From: Clostridiales bacterium
Lineage (GTDB): Bacteria; Bacillota; Dethiobacteria; Dethiobacterales; Dethiobacteraceae
NCBI GenBank assembly: GCA_018335855.1
Contig: JAGXRM010000032.1
Location: 58,579-122,578 of the forward strand
DNA length: 64,000 nt
Direction of reading: 5' to 3'
The notes under the pieces were generated by a model, which saw only the letters and a list, made by a program, of their open reading frames with translations, was not told where the DNA came from and searched no databases. Below are positions 26,052-35,064 of this stretch, piece after piece (position 1 is the stretch's first letter; every line of letters starts with the position of its first letter). The position numbers and the translations under genes are program-made.

Positions 26052-27200
26052 TCAATCGGTCACACTTTCCCGTAAAGCACGATCCAGACCCTCTTTAAGG
26101 TCTGCAAGCGCTTCCAGGCCGACAGAGAGGCGAACGAGGCTGTCACGGACATTAAGCTCTTCCCTGCATTCCCTGGGCATGGATGCATGAGACATGGTGA
26201 CGGGATACGTTAAAATACTCTCCACACCCCCAAGAGAGACGGCGAGGATCGGTATCCTTACACATTTTAAAAACTTACGTGCCTGTACGCCGTCTGCCAG
26301 GGTAAAACTGAGCACACAGCCGAACCCCCCACTTTGCGAAGAATGGGTATCTCTGCCGGGATGTTTCGCTAATCCGGGATAGTGGACCTGTTTAACCAAC
26401 GGATTTGCAGCTAACCACTCCGCCAGTTTACCTGCCGTTTCCTGCTGGGCATCCATTCTCACCTTTAATGTTTTTATCCCCCGGGAAACAAGCCAACTGT
26501 CCAATGGTCCTAAAACAGCCCCAAATGTGGTCTGGATCATACGCAGCGTTCCCGCCAGTTGTTCATTGGCCGTGACAGCAACGCCGGCAATCACATCGCT
26601 GTGTCCGCCAAGAAACTTCGTGGCGGAGTGGACTACCACATCCACCCCTAACTCTAAGGGACGCTGCAGATACGGCGTCATGAACGTATTGTCAGCTATG
26701 GTAAACAAGCCGTGCTCCCTGGCCAAATTAACGCAAGCCCGCAGATCTGTGATGCGCAGCAGCGGGTTGGACGGCGTTTCCAGAAACAGTGCTTTCGTGT
26801 CTGGACGGATAGCCGCCCGTATGGCTAGAATGTCTGTCGTATCCACAAATGTATTGCTGATTCCAAACCGGGAAAACAGTGCAGTTAGCGCTCTGTATGT
26901 CCCACCATAAACATCGCGGCAGACAAGAATATGCTCCCCCGTTTTTAACAGGGAAAGGGCCGATGAAATTGCTGCCATACCTGACGAAAAGGCAAATCCG
27001 TGGCTGCCTCCTTCCAGGACGGCCATGGTCCCCTCCAATGCGTTTCTTGTAGGGTTTCCCGAGCGCCCGTACTCATACCGGGCGGCTTCATCCACGCTTG
27101 TCTGCCTGTATGTAGATGCCTGATAAATGGGGATGCTTACCGCACCGGTATGCTCTTCAATATCAAAACCGGAATGTATCAATCTTGTTTCCCAGTCCAT
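26052..27200 (-). CDS. Cystathionine gamma-synthase/lyase-type PLP enzyme (MetI/MccB-like)
   Basis: 382 residues, the usual size. The Cys/Met metabolism PLP family is clear from 'YEYGRSGNPTRNALEGTMAV', 'FAFSSGMAAISSALSLLKTG', the substrate block 'LFLETPSNPLLRITDL' and the PLP lysine in 'VVHSATKFLGGHSDVIAGVA'. The C-terminus has 'LGGVESILTYPVTMSHASM'. Gamma-synthase, gamma-lyase and beta-lyase functions cannot be told apart safely by eye. It lies 21 bases downstream of a paralogue and after cysK, a set suited to cysteine/methionine interconversion. GGGAGGA precedes the ATG. Confidence 0.88.
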   Translation of the reverse strand: MDWETRLIHSGFDIEEHTGAVSIPIYQASTYRQTSVDEAARYEYGRSGNPTRNALEGTMAVLEGGSHGFAFSSGMAAISSALSLLKTGEHILVCRDVYGGTYRALTALFSRFGISNTFVDTTDILAIRAAIRPDTKALFLETPSNPLLRITDLRACVNLAREHGLFTIADNTFMTPYLQRPLELGVDVVVHSATKFLGGHSDVIAGVAVTANEQLAGTLRMIQTTFGAVLGPLDSWLVSRGIKTLKVRMDAQQETAGKLAEWLAANPLVKQVHYPGLAKHPGRDTHSSQSGGFGCVLSFTLADGVQARKFLKCVRIPILAVSLGGVESILTYPVTMSHASMPRECREELNVRDSLVRLSVGLEALADLKEGLDRALRESVTD

Positions 27201-27221
27201 ACGATTCCTCCCACAGCAATA

Positions 27222-28379
27222 TTAAAAGCGCAGCGCATGCTCCAGATCAGCACGCAAATCCTCGTAATGTTCAATACCCACAGACAACCGGAGCAATCTG
27301 TCGTTGATCCCCAGCCGTTCCCTGGTTTCCTCGGGAACGTCGGCATGGGTCTGCAGGTACGGGTATGTCAGTAATGACTCTACTCCGCCCAGTGACTCAG
27401 CGTATGTGATAATCTGTAGCCGCTGAATCACGGATTTAGCCGCCTGCGCATCTTTCAATGAAAAGGAAAGCATGGCTCCAGGGCCTGCAGCCTGGACGTG
27501 GACTTGGTCAAGCCCCGGATAATTCACTTGCAGTACCTGCGGCTGAATGCTCAACCATTTCGCCAGCCGCTGCGCATTCTCCTGCTGTCTGTCCATGCGG
27601 ATAGAGAGTGTTTTTAAACCCCGCAGCAGAAGCCAACTGTCATGAGGTGCCAGCACCGGGCCGGTACCGTTTTGTACCAGAGCCACATCCTGGGCCAGCT
27701 TATCAGTGGCGGCCACCACAATGCCCGCCAACAAATCATTGTGGCCACCCAGATACTTAGTGGCACTGTAGACCACAAGATCGGCACCGTGCTCCAGCGG
27801 TCGCTGCAGATACGGTGTCATCAGTGTATTATCAACAATAGTCAGCAGGCGCCGCTCTTTGCAGAAGGCGGCCACGGCTGCAATATCCGTTGTTTTCAGC
27901 ATCGGATTCGAAGGCGTCTCCAGGACCACACCTCTGGTCTCCGGTCGGACAGCGGCGGCTACTGCACCCAGGTCGGTTGTATCCACATAGCTGACATGTA
28001 AACCGAACTTAACCAGTATCCAGTCCATCAGCCGGTACGTTCCACCGTACAGATCTTCACCAAAGATAATATGGTCACCCGTTTCAAAAAGAAGCATGAC
28101 TGCCATAATCGCAGCCATACCGGAAGAAAAAGCAAACGCACCGGCACCGCCGTCCAAATCAGCCAGCGCTTCCTCCAACGCCTGACGGGTTGGGTTGCCG
28201 GTACGCGTATAGTCATAGCCTGTCGTTTCTCCGGGAGCGGGATGGCGGAAGGTAGCCGTCTGATAAATCGGCACACTGACAGCCCCTGTAGCCGTATCAA
28301 AGCGGACACCGCTTTGCACAAGCCGGGTCGCCATCTCCTTCCCCCGCCCCTTCCCATCACCAAACACTTTATCCGCCAT
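27222..28379 (-). CDS. Second trans-sulfuration PLP enzyme (MetC-like)
   Basis: 385 residues. It is a clear paralogue of the next gene, with 'YDYTRTGNPTRQALEEALAD', 'FAFSSGMAAIMAVMLLFETG', 'VVLETPSNPMLKTTDI' and the PLP lysine in 'VVYSATKYLGGHNDLLAGIV'. The ATG at 28379 has a strong GAGGAGG 6 bases upstream; a later ATG (codon 16) lacks proper spacing. By analogy with the Bacillus metI-metC pair one enzyme could make cystathionine and the other split it to homocysteine. A reverse trans-sulfuration (MccA/MccB) role is the alternative, supported by cysK upstream. Confidence 0.87.
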   Translation of the reverse strand: MADKVFGDGKGRGKEMATRLVQSGVRFDTATGAVSVPIYQTATFRHPAPGETTGYDYTRTGNPTRQALEEALADLDGGAGAFAFSSGMAAIMAVMLLFETGDHIIFGEDLYGGTYRLMDWILVKFGLHVSYVDTTDLGAVAAAVRPETRGVVLETPSNPMLKTTDIAAVAAFCKERRLLTIVDNTLMTPYLQRPLEHGADLVVYSATKYLGGHNDLLAGIVVAATDKLAQDVALVQNGTGPVLAPHDSWLLLRGLKTLSIRMDRQQENAQRLAKWLSIQPQVLQVNYPGLDQVHVQAAGPGAMLSFSLKDAQAAKSVIQRLQIITYAESLGGVESLLTYPYLQTHADVPEETRERLGINDRLLRLSVGIEHYEDLRADLEHALRF

Positions 28380-28392
28380 TCATATCCTCCTC

Positions 28393-28540
28393 GGGGTCAG
28401 GTTTGCAATTGATATTACTTTGCAACCCGGGGACGGTTCTCAAGTTGCAGAGATTAAACGCGACTTCGTTTTTGCAACTTTAGGAACCGTCCCCATGTTG
28501 CATTTTTGCAATTCGAGAACCGTCCCCGGGTTGCAAAACT
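28393..28540 (+). repeat. Cluster of GGGACGGTTCTC repeats between cysK and the PLP gene
   Basis: A half unit GGGGTCAGGTTTG is at 28393-28405. A plus-oriented copy with TTTGCAA arms is at 28419-28451, and two minus-oriented copies with GAACCGTCCCC are at 28471-28501 and 28505-28538. The first and last copies form a large inverted repeat. It fills almost the whole gap. Confidence 0.82.
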
Positions 28541-28556
28541 ATTACAGTTGCGTTAT

Positions 28557-29483
28557 TTAACTGGTTTGAAAAAGAATCGTTGACAGGTAGCGCTCGCCGG
28601 TATCGGGCAGGACAACAACGATTACTTTTCCACTGTTTTCAGGCTGTCGCGATAGTTCCAACGCAGCGTGGGCGGCGGCGCCGGAAGATATGCCGACCAA
28701 AAGTCCTTCTTCTTTAGCTAAACGCCGGGCAGTGGCCAAAGCATCCTCATCCTGCACCTGAATCACTCTGTCAAATGTGCTGACATCCAGTATTGCAGGG
28801 ATAAAACCGGCTCCAATTCCCTGAAGCTTGTGGGGTCCGGGCTGACCACCGGAAAGAACCGGGGACGCAGAAGGTTCCACAGCCACAATCTGAACCTCAG
28901 GCTTTTTGCTTTTTAAGACCTGCCCCACACCGGTGATGGTTCCGCCGGTGCCCACCCCGGCAACAAAAATGTCTACCTTGCCGTCGGTGTCATTCCAGAT
29001 CTCTTCTGCAGTAGTTTCCCTGTGTATCTTGGGATTAGCCGGGTTCTCAAACTGTTGGGGGACGAATGAATTGGCAGTTTGTTTGGCCAGTTCCAGGGCA
29101 ATACGGATGGCGCCCTTCATTCCTTCCGCACCGGGGGTCAGAACAAGCTCGGCACCGTAGGCTTTTAACAGGTTGCGCCGCTCCACTGACATTGTCTCCG
29201 GCATAGCCAAAATAAGCCGGTATCCCTTACCGGCACAAACGAGAGCCAGGCCAATCCCTGTATTACCGCTGGTCGGTTCAATAATCACTGTATCAGCATT
29301 AATCAGCCCCAGCTTTTCCGCATCTTCCACCATAGAAATAGCAATCCGGTCTTTTACGCTTCCACCGGGATTAAAAGACTCTAGCTTGGCATACACGTCT
29401 GCCACGCCGTCGTTGACTTTACCCAGCTTCACAAGTGGAGTGCCACCAATTAGTTCTGTTATATTCTCATACACTTTACCCAT
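28557..29483 (-). CDS. cysK: Cysteine synthase (O-acetylserine sulfhydrylase)
   Basis: 308 residues. The PLP lysine lies in [20 protein letters not shown], followed by the substrate loop '[20 protein letters not shown]', '[19 protein letters not shown]', '[16 protein letters not shown]' and the C-terminal '[14 protein letters not shown]'. It makes cysteine from O-acetylserine and sulfide. The start is an ATG at 29483 with AGGAGGAG. A consensus sigma-A promoter lies upstream at 29530-29558. No T-box or S-box leader is seen in the short 5' region. Confidence 0.95.
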   Translation of the reverse strand: MGKVYENITELIGGTPLVKLGKVNDGVADVYAKLESFNPGGSVKDRIAISMVEDAEKLGLINADTVIIEPTSGNTGIGLALVCAGKGYRLILAMPETMSVERRNLLKAYGAELVLTPGAEGMKGAIRIALELAKQTANSFVPQQFENPANPKIHRETTAEEIWNDTDGKVDIFVAGVGTGGTITGVGQVLKSKKPEVQIVAVEPSASPVLSGGQPGPHKLQGIGAGFIPAILDVSTFDRVIQVQDEDALATARRLAKEEGLLVGISSGAAAHAALELSRQPENSGKVIVVVLPDTGERYLSTILFQTS

Positions 29484-29529
29484 GCGATCTCCTCCTATTC
29501 ATATTAATCCTATATGTTTTATTGGTATT

Positions 29530-29558
29530 ATTATACTCCTGTTTCATTTCTCTGTCAA
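29530..29558 (-). promoter_or_regulatory. Sigma-A promoter of cysK
   Basis: On the minus strand TTGACA (29553-29558) and TATAAT (29530-29535) are separated by 17 bases, 47 bases before the cysK start. Confidence 0.85.
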
Positions 29559-29707
29559 CAACAAAAGCTTGCGATTTTAGTATTGTGAACATTAGACACT
29601 CTACCATGTAAAATGATATAATGCTAAGATAAAAACTCTCCGTTTTGTGCAGGATTCTGATGCATAAGACTAATATGTAGGAGTTGCCGTCAAACTTAGG
29701 AGGAAAA

Positions 29708-30301
29708 ATGCGCAAAATACTACACCCTATATTTTGTTCAACCTGGTTCTATGTAGCCCTGCTGATCATTAACTTTTTTGGCACCATCTATGGGTTCTAC
29801 TGGTACCGCGGTCAGTTTATCACAACGCCTGCTTACCTGTGGCCGTTTGTACCAAACTCACCCCTGACAGTGCTATACTTTTTTATCGTCCTCACACTCA
29901 TGGTGAGAAAGAAGCGTTCGCCTTTCTGGGAAGGGCTGGCATACTTCGGCTTAATCAAGCACGGTCTGTGGACCGTAGCCATTATTACGCTGTACCACTT
30001 GGCTGGAAATTATTATCCCGAGAACTTTTTACTTTGGTTCGGCCATGCCTCTATGGCACTGCAGGCCGTTCTGTTCTGGTATTATTACGGGCTGCCCCTT
30101 TCTCTTGGCCAGGCTGCAGCAATATCCGGTTGGTACATATTTAACGATTATCTTGACTATGTTGTCGGGATCTACCCCTGGGTAGATACAACGGTAGTCA
30201 GCGTTGTTGTTCTACGCAACCTGGCAGTTACATACACGCTGGTATTAACCGGGCTTTATCTTTTCACCGCACTGAAACGCCGTTCCATAAAGATAAATTA
30301 G
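29708..30301 (+). CDS. DUF1405 membrane protein (YpjA-like)
   Basis: 197 residues; the ATG at 29708 has TAGGAGG 6 bases upstream. It has 5-6 hydrophobic helices (residues 10-32, 47-65, 78-100, 108-128, 135-155 and 165-188). The blocks 'INFFGTIYGFYWYRGQF', 'WPFVPNSPLTVLYFFIVL' and 'FNDYLDYVVGIYP' match DUF1405 (YpjA), which in Bacillus lies near genes for qcr/cyt bc subunits. Function is unknown. Its stop codon overlaps that of the convergent thiE gene. Confidence 0.85.
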   Translation: MRKILHPIFCSTWFYVALLIINFFGTIYGFYWYRGQFITTPAYLWPFVPNSPLTVLYFFIVLTLMVRKKRSPFWEGLAYFGLIKHGLWTVAIITLYHLAGNYYPENFLLWFGHASMALQAVLFWYYYGLPLSLGQAAAISGWYIFNDYLDYVVGIYPWVDTTVVSVVVLRNLAVTYTLVLTGLYLFTALKRRSIKIN

Positions 30302-30948
30302 CAATCACTTTGTGCTATAGTCTTGCGGATTTCCGCTACCCGTGAAACAATATCATCACATCCCACCAACGCGGAAATCATCGCCGAACAGGGAATACCC
30401 CGACGACGTACTTCTATAATATTTTTTCCGTCAATCCCGCCGATGGCCACCAGCGGGATTTTATAATTCTTTGCCATAAATTCCACCAGCTCCAGCCCCA
30501 CAGGTTCACCGGCGTCAGCCTTGGTGCCGGTGGTGAAGACCGGCCCAATACCGATATAATCTGCACCGCGGGCAATGGCATCTTCTACTTCGCCGGGGGT
30601 ATCGGCCGATACGCCAATGATCATCTCCGGCCCAACCAGCTTGCGGACCTGATCTGCCGGCAAATCATCCTGCCCCACATGCACCCCGCCAGCTTTACAA
30701 AGTATGGCAATATCCACATCGTCATTGACGATAAATAGCACTCTTGCCGGCTTACACATTTCCCGAATCACCTTACATTCTTCCAGTTTTTCTTTTTTGG
30801 GCTTGTCCTTTTCCCGGTACTGAATAATTTTAACTCCCGCGTTTATCATCTGCCGTACCACTTCCAGGTTGTCCCCGGTGGCGGAAAGTGCTTCACAGGT
30901 TATGCCATAGATATCCGTCTGAAAAATTTCGTTAACTTTCTCACGCAT
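30298..30948 (-). CDS. thiE: Thiamine phosphate synthase
   Basis: 216 residues. TIM-barrel blocks are typical: 'GVKIIQYREKDKPKKEKLEE', 'FIVNDDVDIAILCKAGGVHV', 'GQDDLPADQVRKLVG', 'GVSADTPGEVEDAIARGADY', 'GIGPVFTTGTKADAG' and 'PLVAIGGIDGKNI'. It joins HMP-PP and thiazole phosphate to make thiamine phosphate. The N-terminus is a little longer than in E. coli. No other thiamine gene and no TPP riboswitch is visible; the ATG at 30948 has AGGAGGC upstream. It overlaps the DUF1405 stop codon. Confidence 0.93.
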   Translation of the reverse strand: MREKVNEIFQTDIYGITCEALSATGDNLEVVRQMINAGVKIIQYREKDKPKKEKLEECKVIREMCKPARVLFIVNDDVDIAILCKAGGVHVGQDDLPADQVRKLVGPEMIIGVSADTPGEVEDAIARGADYIGIGPVFTTGTKADAGEPVGLELVEFMAKNYKIPLVAIGGIDGKNIIEVRRRGIPCSAMISALVGCDDIVSRVAEIRKTIAQSDC

Positions 30949-31018
30949 GACTTTTGCCTCCTTTATTCTCTCTATACATTATATTCCTCACACAATAGCG
31001 AGTAAAGGCGACCTTACC

Positions 31019-31054
31019 TAAAAAAGGACGGCAGTTCATTTGAACTGTCGTCCG
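31019..31054 (-). terminator. Rho-independent terminator of bioY
   Basis: GGACGGCAGTTCA (31026-31038) pairs with TGAACTGTCGTCC (31041-31053); a run of six T follows on the minus strand. Confidence 0.85.
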
Positions 31055-31071
31055 TATCGTATGATGACCAT

Positions 31072-31626
31072 TTAATTATGAGCTGATCTGAGAACGGGAA
31101 TGCTCAGCATTTGCTTTGCCAGGGCTGACGCGGCCAATACTTTAACGACATCGCCGGGAATATAGGGAAGCATCGCAACGACGGCTTGTCGGACTGTCAT
31201 TCCTGTGACGTAAGCTAACTGCAGAATTCCGGGAATGTAAACAGCGAGAATCCCGCCGGCGGTGACTGCAGCAATCAGGTAAATCATTGACGGACGTCCG
31301 TGTCTTTCCACCAGTTTACCGATGACATACGCGCCAAGAACGAAACCCCAGATAAAACCACCGGTTGGACCAGCCAATCTGCTTAGTCCCGCTTGTCCGC
31401 CTGCAAAAACCGGCACACCCACGACACCGAGCAACAAATAGATGATCTGACTGAAAGCGCCTTTTCTGGCGCCAAGCAGTACGCCAGCCAGCATGACGGC
31501 AAATGTCTGGCCCGTCATCGGCACTGGACTAAAAGGCAAAGGGATAGCCACATAGGCCATAACAGAAGTTAATGCGGCAAAAAGTGCAATTAAAATCATG
31601 TCGCGTACCGGATATTTGGAATTCAT
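31072..31626 (-). CDS. bioY: BioY biotin transporter (ECF S component)
   Basis: 184 residues with about six membrane helices. Typical blocks are 'LIALFAALTSVMAYVAIPLP', 'PVPMTGQTFAVMLAGVLLGA', 'YLLLGVVGVPVFAGGQAG' and 'LAGPTGGFIWGFVLGAYVIG', which include the motif around the biotin site. It imports biotin with the ECF module, whose genes are not in this window. The ATG at 31626 has GAGGAGG upstream. The promoter and a BirA-type operator at 31676-31711 fit biotin-dependent repression. Confidence 0.93.
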   Translation of the reverse strand: MNSKYPVRDMILIALFAALTSVMAYVAIPLPFSPVPMTGQTFAVMLAGVLLGARKGAFSQIIYLLLGVVGVPVFAGGQAGLSRLAGPTGGFIWGFVLGAYVIGKLVERHGRPSMIYLIAAVTAGGILAVYIPGILQLAYVTGMTVRQAVVAMLPYIPGDVVKVLAASALAKQMLSIPVLRSAHN

Positions 31627-31655
31627 TATCTGCCTCCTCGAATCAAGATAACTGG

Positions 31656-31684
31656 ATTATAGCACACATAAAAAAGAATGTCAA
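31656..31684 (-). promoter_or_regulatory. Sigma-A promoter of bioY
   Basis: TTGACA (31679-31684) and TATAAT (31656-31661) on the minus strand with 17 bases between. The -35 box lies within the left arm of the operator next to it. Confidence 0.85.
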
Positions 31685-31711
31685 CCAGTTTTTCATAACA
31701 GGTTGACATTC
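31676..31711. promoter_or_regulatory. BirA-type operator in front of bioY
   Basis: A perfect inverted repeat, GAATGTCAACC, then 14 bases, then GGTTGACATTC. Published BirA sites in Firmicutes have the form TTGTTAACC-N14/15-GGTTAACAA, so the geometry fits. It covers the -35 box of bioY and should block it when biotin is plentiful. BirA itself is not in this window. Confidence 0.72.
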
Positions 31712-31734
31712 ATGATGTTCGACAAAGCTTACAT

Positions 31735-32496
31735 TTAGCTTTCTTTTACAAACCCTACAACAACATAAGTTCCACTGCGCGGGTCTGTCCTAAGTTCGAT
31801 AAACCCTTTCTTTTGCGCATCCTCCAGTAACTCGGAAAAAGAACGGTACCCATAGCTCGATTCACTGAATGACGGCCGTTTGCGTTTCATCGTATCTTTC
31901 ACCATAGATGACCAGAGACATTCCTTGTTTTCACGAACCAGAGCAATCATGGACTCAAAAAGCAGGTTAAACGCCGGCTGCTTCTCTTTTGGCACCTTGC
32001 CGTTAATCTTGGGCGGTTGGAAGTCTCCCAGCATCAGATCTTCGTAATAAATAAATTCGTCGCAGTTATCGCTAAGCAGCGCCGATGTCGATGTACGCAT
32101 CCCCAGACCGATGACATGTTTACCGTTTTCTTTCAGTTTTGACACCAGTGGGGAAAAATCACTGTCTCCGGAAACAATTACAAAAGTATCGATATGTTCT
32201 TTCGCATAACAGAGATCAATCGCATCTACGCATAAGCGAATATCAGCAGAATTTTTCCCTGTGGATGAGCGTTTGGGAATTTCTATCAATTCAATAGCTG
32301 CTTCATGGAACGGTTGCTTGTATTTAGTAAACCGACTCCAGTCCGCGTATGCCTTCTTTACAATAACCTTGCCTTTTTCCACAAGCCTCTCCAGCACTTT
32401 CTGAATATCAAAATCCGGCTGGTTACGCCCCTGGGCACCCAAGGCAATATTTTCAAAATCCACAAACATCGCCAGGGTATGTTCTCTTTCAATCAA
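31735..32496 (-). CDS. NYN domain protein with C-terminal LOTUS/OST-HTH domain
   Basis: 253 residues. The N-terminal NYN (PIN-like) nuclease domain (residues 8-160) has its acidic residues in 'LAMFVDFENIALGAQ' and 'DSDFSPLVSKLKENGKHVIG', with the family 'FVIVSGDSDF' block. A C-terminal OST-HTH/LOTUS domain (about 175-250) has 'SFSESSYGYRSFSELLEDAQ' and 'KGFIELRTDPRSGTYVVV'. The pair is expected to bind and cut structured RNA. The start is a TTG at 32496 with TTGAGGTG upstream. The gene stands alone. Confidence 0.9.
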   Translation of the reverse strand: MIEREHTLAMFVDFENIALGAQGRNQPDFDIQKVLERLVEKGKVIVKKAYADWSRFTKYKQPFHEAAIELIEIPKRSSTGKNSADIRLCVDAIDLCYAKEHIDTFVIVSGDSDFSPLVSKLKENGKHVIGLGMRTSTSALLSDNCDEFIYYEDLMLGDFQPPKINGKVPKEKQPAFNLLFESMIALVRENKECLWSSMVKDTMKRKRPSFSESSYGYRSFSELLEDAQKKGFIELRTDPRSGTYVVVGFVKES

Positions 32497-32605
32497 TTAA
32501 AACACCTCAAATCAATCTAATCTCATTTCTTGCAATATCTTTCGCCACGGCCTGTCCCTTTACCTCTTTCGGCCTGTTTCGACACATTTTCTCTTAAAAT
32601 AATAA

Positions 32606-32640
32606 TACCAGGTTTATCCCCTATCAGGAAAACCTGGTAG
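32606..32640 (-). terminator. Hairpin after the aldolase gene
   Basis: ACCAGGTTT (32608-32616) pairs with AAACCTGGT (32630-32638). On the minus strand the stem is followed by ATTATTATTTT, a weak terminator tail. Confidence 0.6.
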
Positions 32641-32646
32641 TTAATA

Positions 32647-33708
32647 TTACGCGATAGTTATTCCAGTGTCGAGATAAACATCCTGAATAGCGTGTAAGAG
32701 TTTTACCCCTTCAGCCATCGGGCGTTGAAACGCTTTCCTGCCGGATATTAATCCCATGCCGCCGGCACGCTTGTTAATTACCGCAGTTCGCACTGCTTCA
32801 GCCATATCATTTTCCCCGGAAGCCCCTCCGGAATTAATCAGGCCGGCCCGCCCCATATAGCAGTTAACCACCTGGTAACGGGTCAAATCAATGGGATGTT
32901 CGCTGGCTAACTCATTATACACCTTTTTGTTCGTTTTGCCAAATTCTTTCCCCAGGCTGCTGACGGCAGGATAGCCGCCATTACTTTCAGGAAGCTTTTG
33001 TTTAATGATGTCTGCTTTAATCGTTACCCCAAGGTGGTTGGCCTGCCCGGTCAAATCAGCTGCCGTATGATAGTCTGTACCGTCAACCTTAAACGCCGGA
33101 TTCCTTAGATAGCACCAAAGAATGGTAAACATACCCAAATCGTGAGCAATACGAAAAGCTTCCGTTACTTCTGTAATCTGCCTCCGCGATTCAGCCGAAC
33201 CAAAGTAGATCGTGGCACCGACCGCCACGGCCCCCATATCCCTGGCCTGCTTCACATGGGCAAACATCACCTGATCATGGATATTGGGGTATGAGAGGAG
33301 TTCGTTGTGATTGAGTTTCACAACAAAGGGAATTTTATGGGCGTACTTTCTGGCTACCGCCCCTAATACACCCAGCGTGGAAGCAACGCCGTTACAGCCT
33401 CCTTCCATTGCCAATCGGACGATATTCTCCGGGTCAAAATAGGCCGGATTCGGTGCAAAAGAGGCACCGCCGGAGTGTTCAATCCCCTGGTCAACCGGCA
33501 GGATAGACAGGTACCCGGTTCCTGACAATCTGCCATGACGGAAAAATTGTTCAAGATTTCTCAGTACAGGCATTGGCCTGTCAGATACCGCAAAGACTCT
33601 GTCCACAAAATCAGGACCGGGCAGATGCAACATTTCTTTCGGTACAGTTTTACATGTGTGCTCCAATAATAACCCGGCATCCTGACCCAAGTATTCTGCA
33701 GTTTTCAT
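32647..33708 (-). CDS. Class I fructose-bisphosphate aldolase (DhnA/FbaB type)
   Basis: 353 residues from the ATG at 33708, with GGAGGTTAAT upstream. The TIM-barrel Schiff-base aldolase is indicated by '[20 protein letters not shown]', '[20 protein letters not shown]', '[16 protein letters not shown]' and '[20 protein letters not shown]', with '[12 protein letters not shown]' near the Schiff-base lysine and '[20 protein letters not shown]' forming the phosphate loop. It interconverts fructose 1,6-bisphosphate and triose phosphates in glycolysis/gluconeogenesis. It is monocistronic. Confidence 0.9.
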   Translation of the reverse strand: MKTAEYLGQDAGLLLEHTCKTVPKEMLHLPGPDFVDRVFAVSDRPMPVLRNLEQFFRHGRLSGTGYLSILPVDQGIEHSGGASFAPNPAYFDPENIVRLAMEGGCNGVASTLGVLGAVARKYAHKIPFVVKLNHNELLSYPNIHDQVMFAHVKQARDMGAVAVGATIYFGSAESRRQITEVTEAFRIAHDLGMFTILWCYLRNPAFKVDGTDYHTAADLTGQANHLGVTIKADIIKQKLPESNGGYPAVSSLGKEFGKTNKKVYNELASEHPIDLTRYQVVNCYMGRAGLINSGGASGENDMAEAVRTAVINKRAGGMGLISGRKAFQRPMAEGVKLLHAIQDVYLDTGITIA

Positions 33709-33891
33709 ATTAACCTCCATCTCGCTGCTAAAGCAGCGATACAATAGTAATATTTTTCACGCTAACCCTCCCGACTTTACAACAATATGTCTCTGCATAC
33801 TATATGTAGAAGCGGCCTGCACAATAACACTTCTGGCATTATATTTCTATATTTGTGCCACATTTCCTTTGCCAAATAATAATTATTCTGA

Positions 33892-34860
33892 TTACCGAGA
33901 AAAGATCACTGTGTTATCCAACACTTCTCTCTTCACATCTTTTAATCCTTCCAGGTACTTCAGGTGTGCCAACGCCTCCCCGGCAGCAAACCATTTCTGG
34001 GAAACGGGAAATTCTTCGAAGGTGTCATACGTCATATCCCAGGTCATCTGTGCAGCTACCTCATACGCATTGAGTGGCCCTTTACTCAAAATCATCAGCA
34101 CTTCATCGGCTCTCGTACGATGATGGCGCTTTAATTCATCAATACGTCCCTGAAAATCCTTAATCAGGCTTCTGTGTCCAGGCAAAACCAACTGAACATC
34201 AAGGCACCGTACTTTCTCCAGACTTTCCAGATAATCATGTAACGGATCATGCCTGTCAGACCACAGAGAAATATTCGGGGTGATGTCGGCTAAAATATGG
34301 TCGCCGGATATCAGGAATTTCTTGTTCTTTTCGTACAAGCACATGTGCCCGCGGGTGTGGCCCGGCGTTTTTACGCAAACGAATTGATAATCACCAACAG
34401 TTAGAGAATCGCCGTCGTTCACTATGGTGAAATCTATATACTCTTTTGCCCTGTATTTATATGCAGGATGCTTTTCAATGGCATTTTGGAACTCTGCCGC
34501 CGGAAATCCGCCGGTCTGTACAAAGACCCGCATGGTCTCCCAGTGGCTTTCATCCATATTAATAATCTCCGCATCCTCCGCACTGCAGTAAGCCACCGAC
34601 CCCTTCTTCATCAGGCCAGCAACAAGGCCGGAATGATCTGCATGCATATGGGTAATAAAAAAATCAACATTAGCCAAGTCAACTCCAAGCTCTTCCAGTC
34701 CCGCATCCATGGCAGCCCGGCATTCCTGACGGTTAAGTCCCGTATCAATGACCAGGGTTCGTTCTGCCGACTTTATTACATAAGAATTTAAAGACTTAAG
34801 CGGATTCTTGGGAATTGGTATGTCCAGTTTATAGATATTTGGCATAATTTCCAGAACCAT
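33892..34860 (-). CDS. MBL-fold metallohydrolase
   Basis: 322 residues. The metal site reads FFITHMHADHSGLVAGL (HxHxDH), and later histidines are in 'VKTPGHTRGHMCLYEKN' and 'FLISGDHILADITPN'. The C-terminal region (about 230-322) looks like a small winged helix ('EVLMILSKGPLNAYEVAAQM'), as in the glyoxalase II-like group with a C-terminal HTH. The product is unknown; a thioester or lactone hydrolase is plausible. The ATG at 34860 has GAGGGAG upstream. A second, shorter MBL gene lies divergently next to it. Confidence 0.88.
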   Translation of the reverse strand: MVLEIMPNIYKLDIPIPKNPLKSLNSYVIKSAERTLVIDTGLNRQECRAAMDAGLEELGVDLANVDFFITHMHADHSGLVAGLMKKGSVAYCSAEDAEIINMDESHWETMRVFVQTGGFPAAEFQNAIEKHPAYKYRAKEYIDFTIVNDGDSLTVGDYQFVCVKTPGHTRGHMCLYEKNKKFLISGDHILADITPNISLWSDRHDPLHDYLESLEKVRCLDVQLVLPGHRSLIKDFQGRIDELKRHHRTRADEVLMILSKGPLNAYEVAAQMTWDMTYDTFEEFPVSQKWFAAGEALAHLKYLEGLKDVKREVLDNTVIFSR

Positions 34861-34935
34861 TATCTCACTCCCTCGTATTCACTATATCTGGTCTAAGTGT
34901 ATATCTTCGTAAAAAATACGGATTTTCCTTTTTTA

Positions 34936-34970
34936 GTGCAACTCGGGAACAGTTCCCAGGTACAATTTTT
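34936..34970 (+). repeat. Degenerate member of the GGGAC repeat family
   Basis: GTGCAACTCGGGAACAGTTC has the TTGCAA-like arm and a changed core (GGGAACAGTTCCC). It lies in the divergent gap between the two MBL genes. Relation to the other copies is likely but not certain. Confidence 0.5.
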
Positions 34971-35064
34971 CATCTAGCGCTGTATAACCATGTGCGGTAT
35001 AATGATATAAGGAAATTATTTACGAGTGTAATTATTAACAGTGAACATTAAGGTGGTTGTCAAA

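Noticed and set aside
28393..28540. CRISPR array
   Set aside because: The repeats are inverted and irregularly spaced, with pairing arms, and lack unique spacers of constant size.
29484..29707. S-box (SAM) or T-box riboswitch in front of cysK
   Set aside because: The promoter lies about 50 bases before the ATG, so the leader is too short, and no conserved motif of either type is seen.
30949..31018. TPP riboswitch for thiE
   Set aside because: The 70-base gap lacks the CUGAGA and GGGUGC-type blocks of the THI element.
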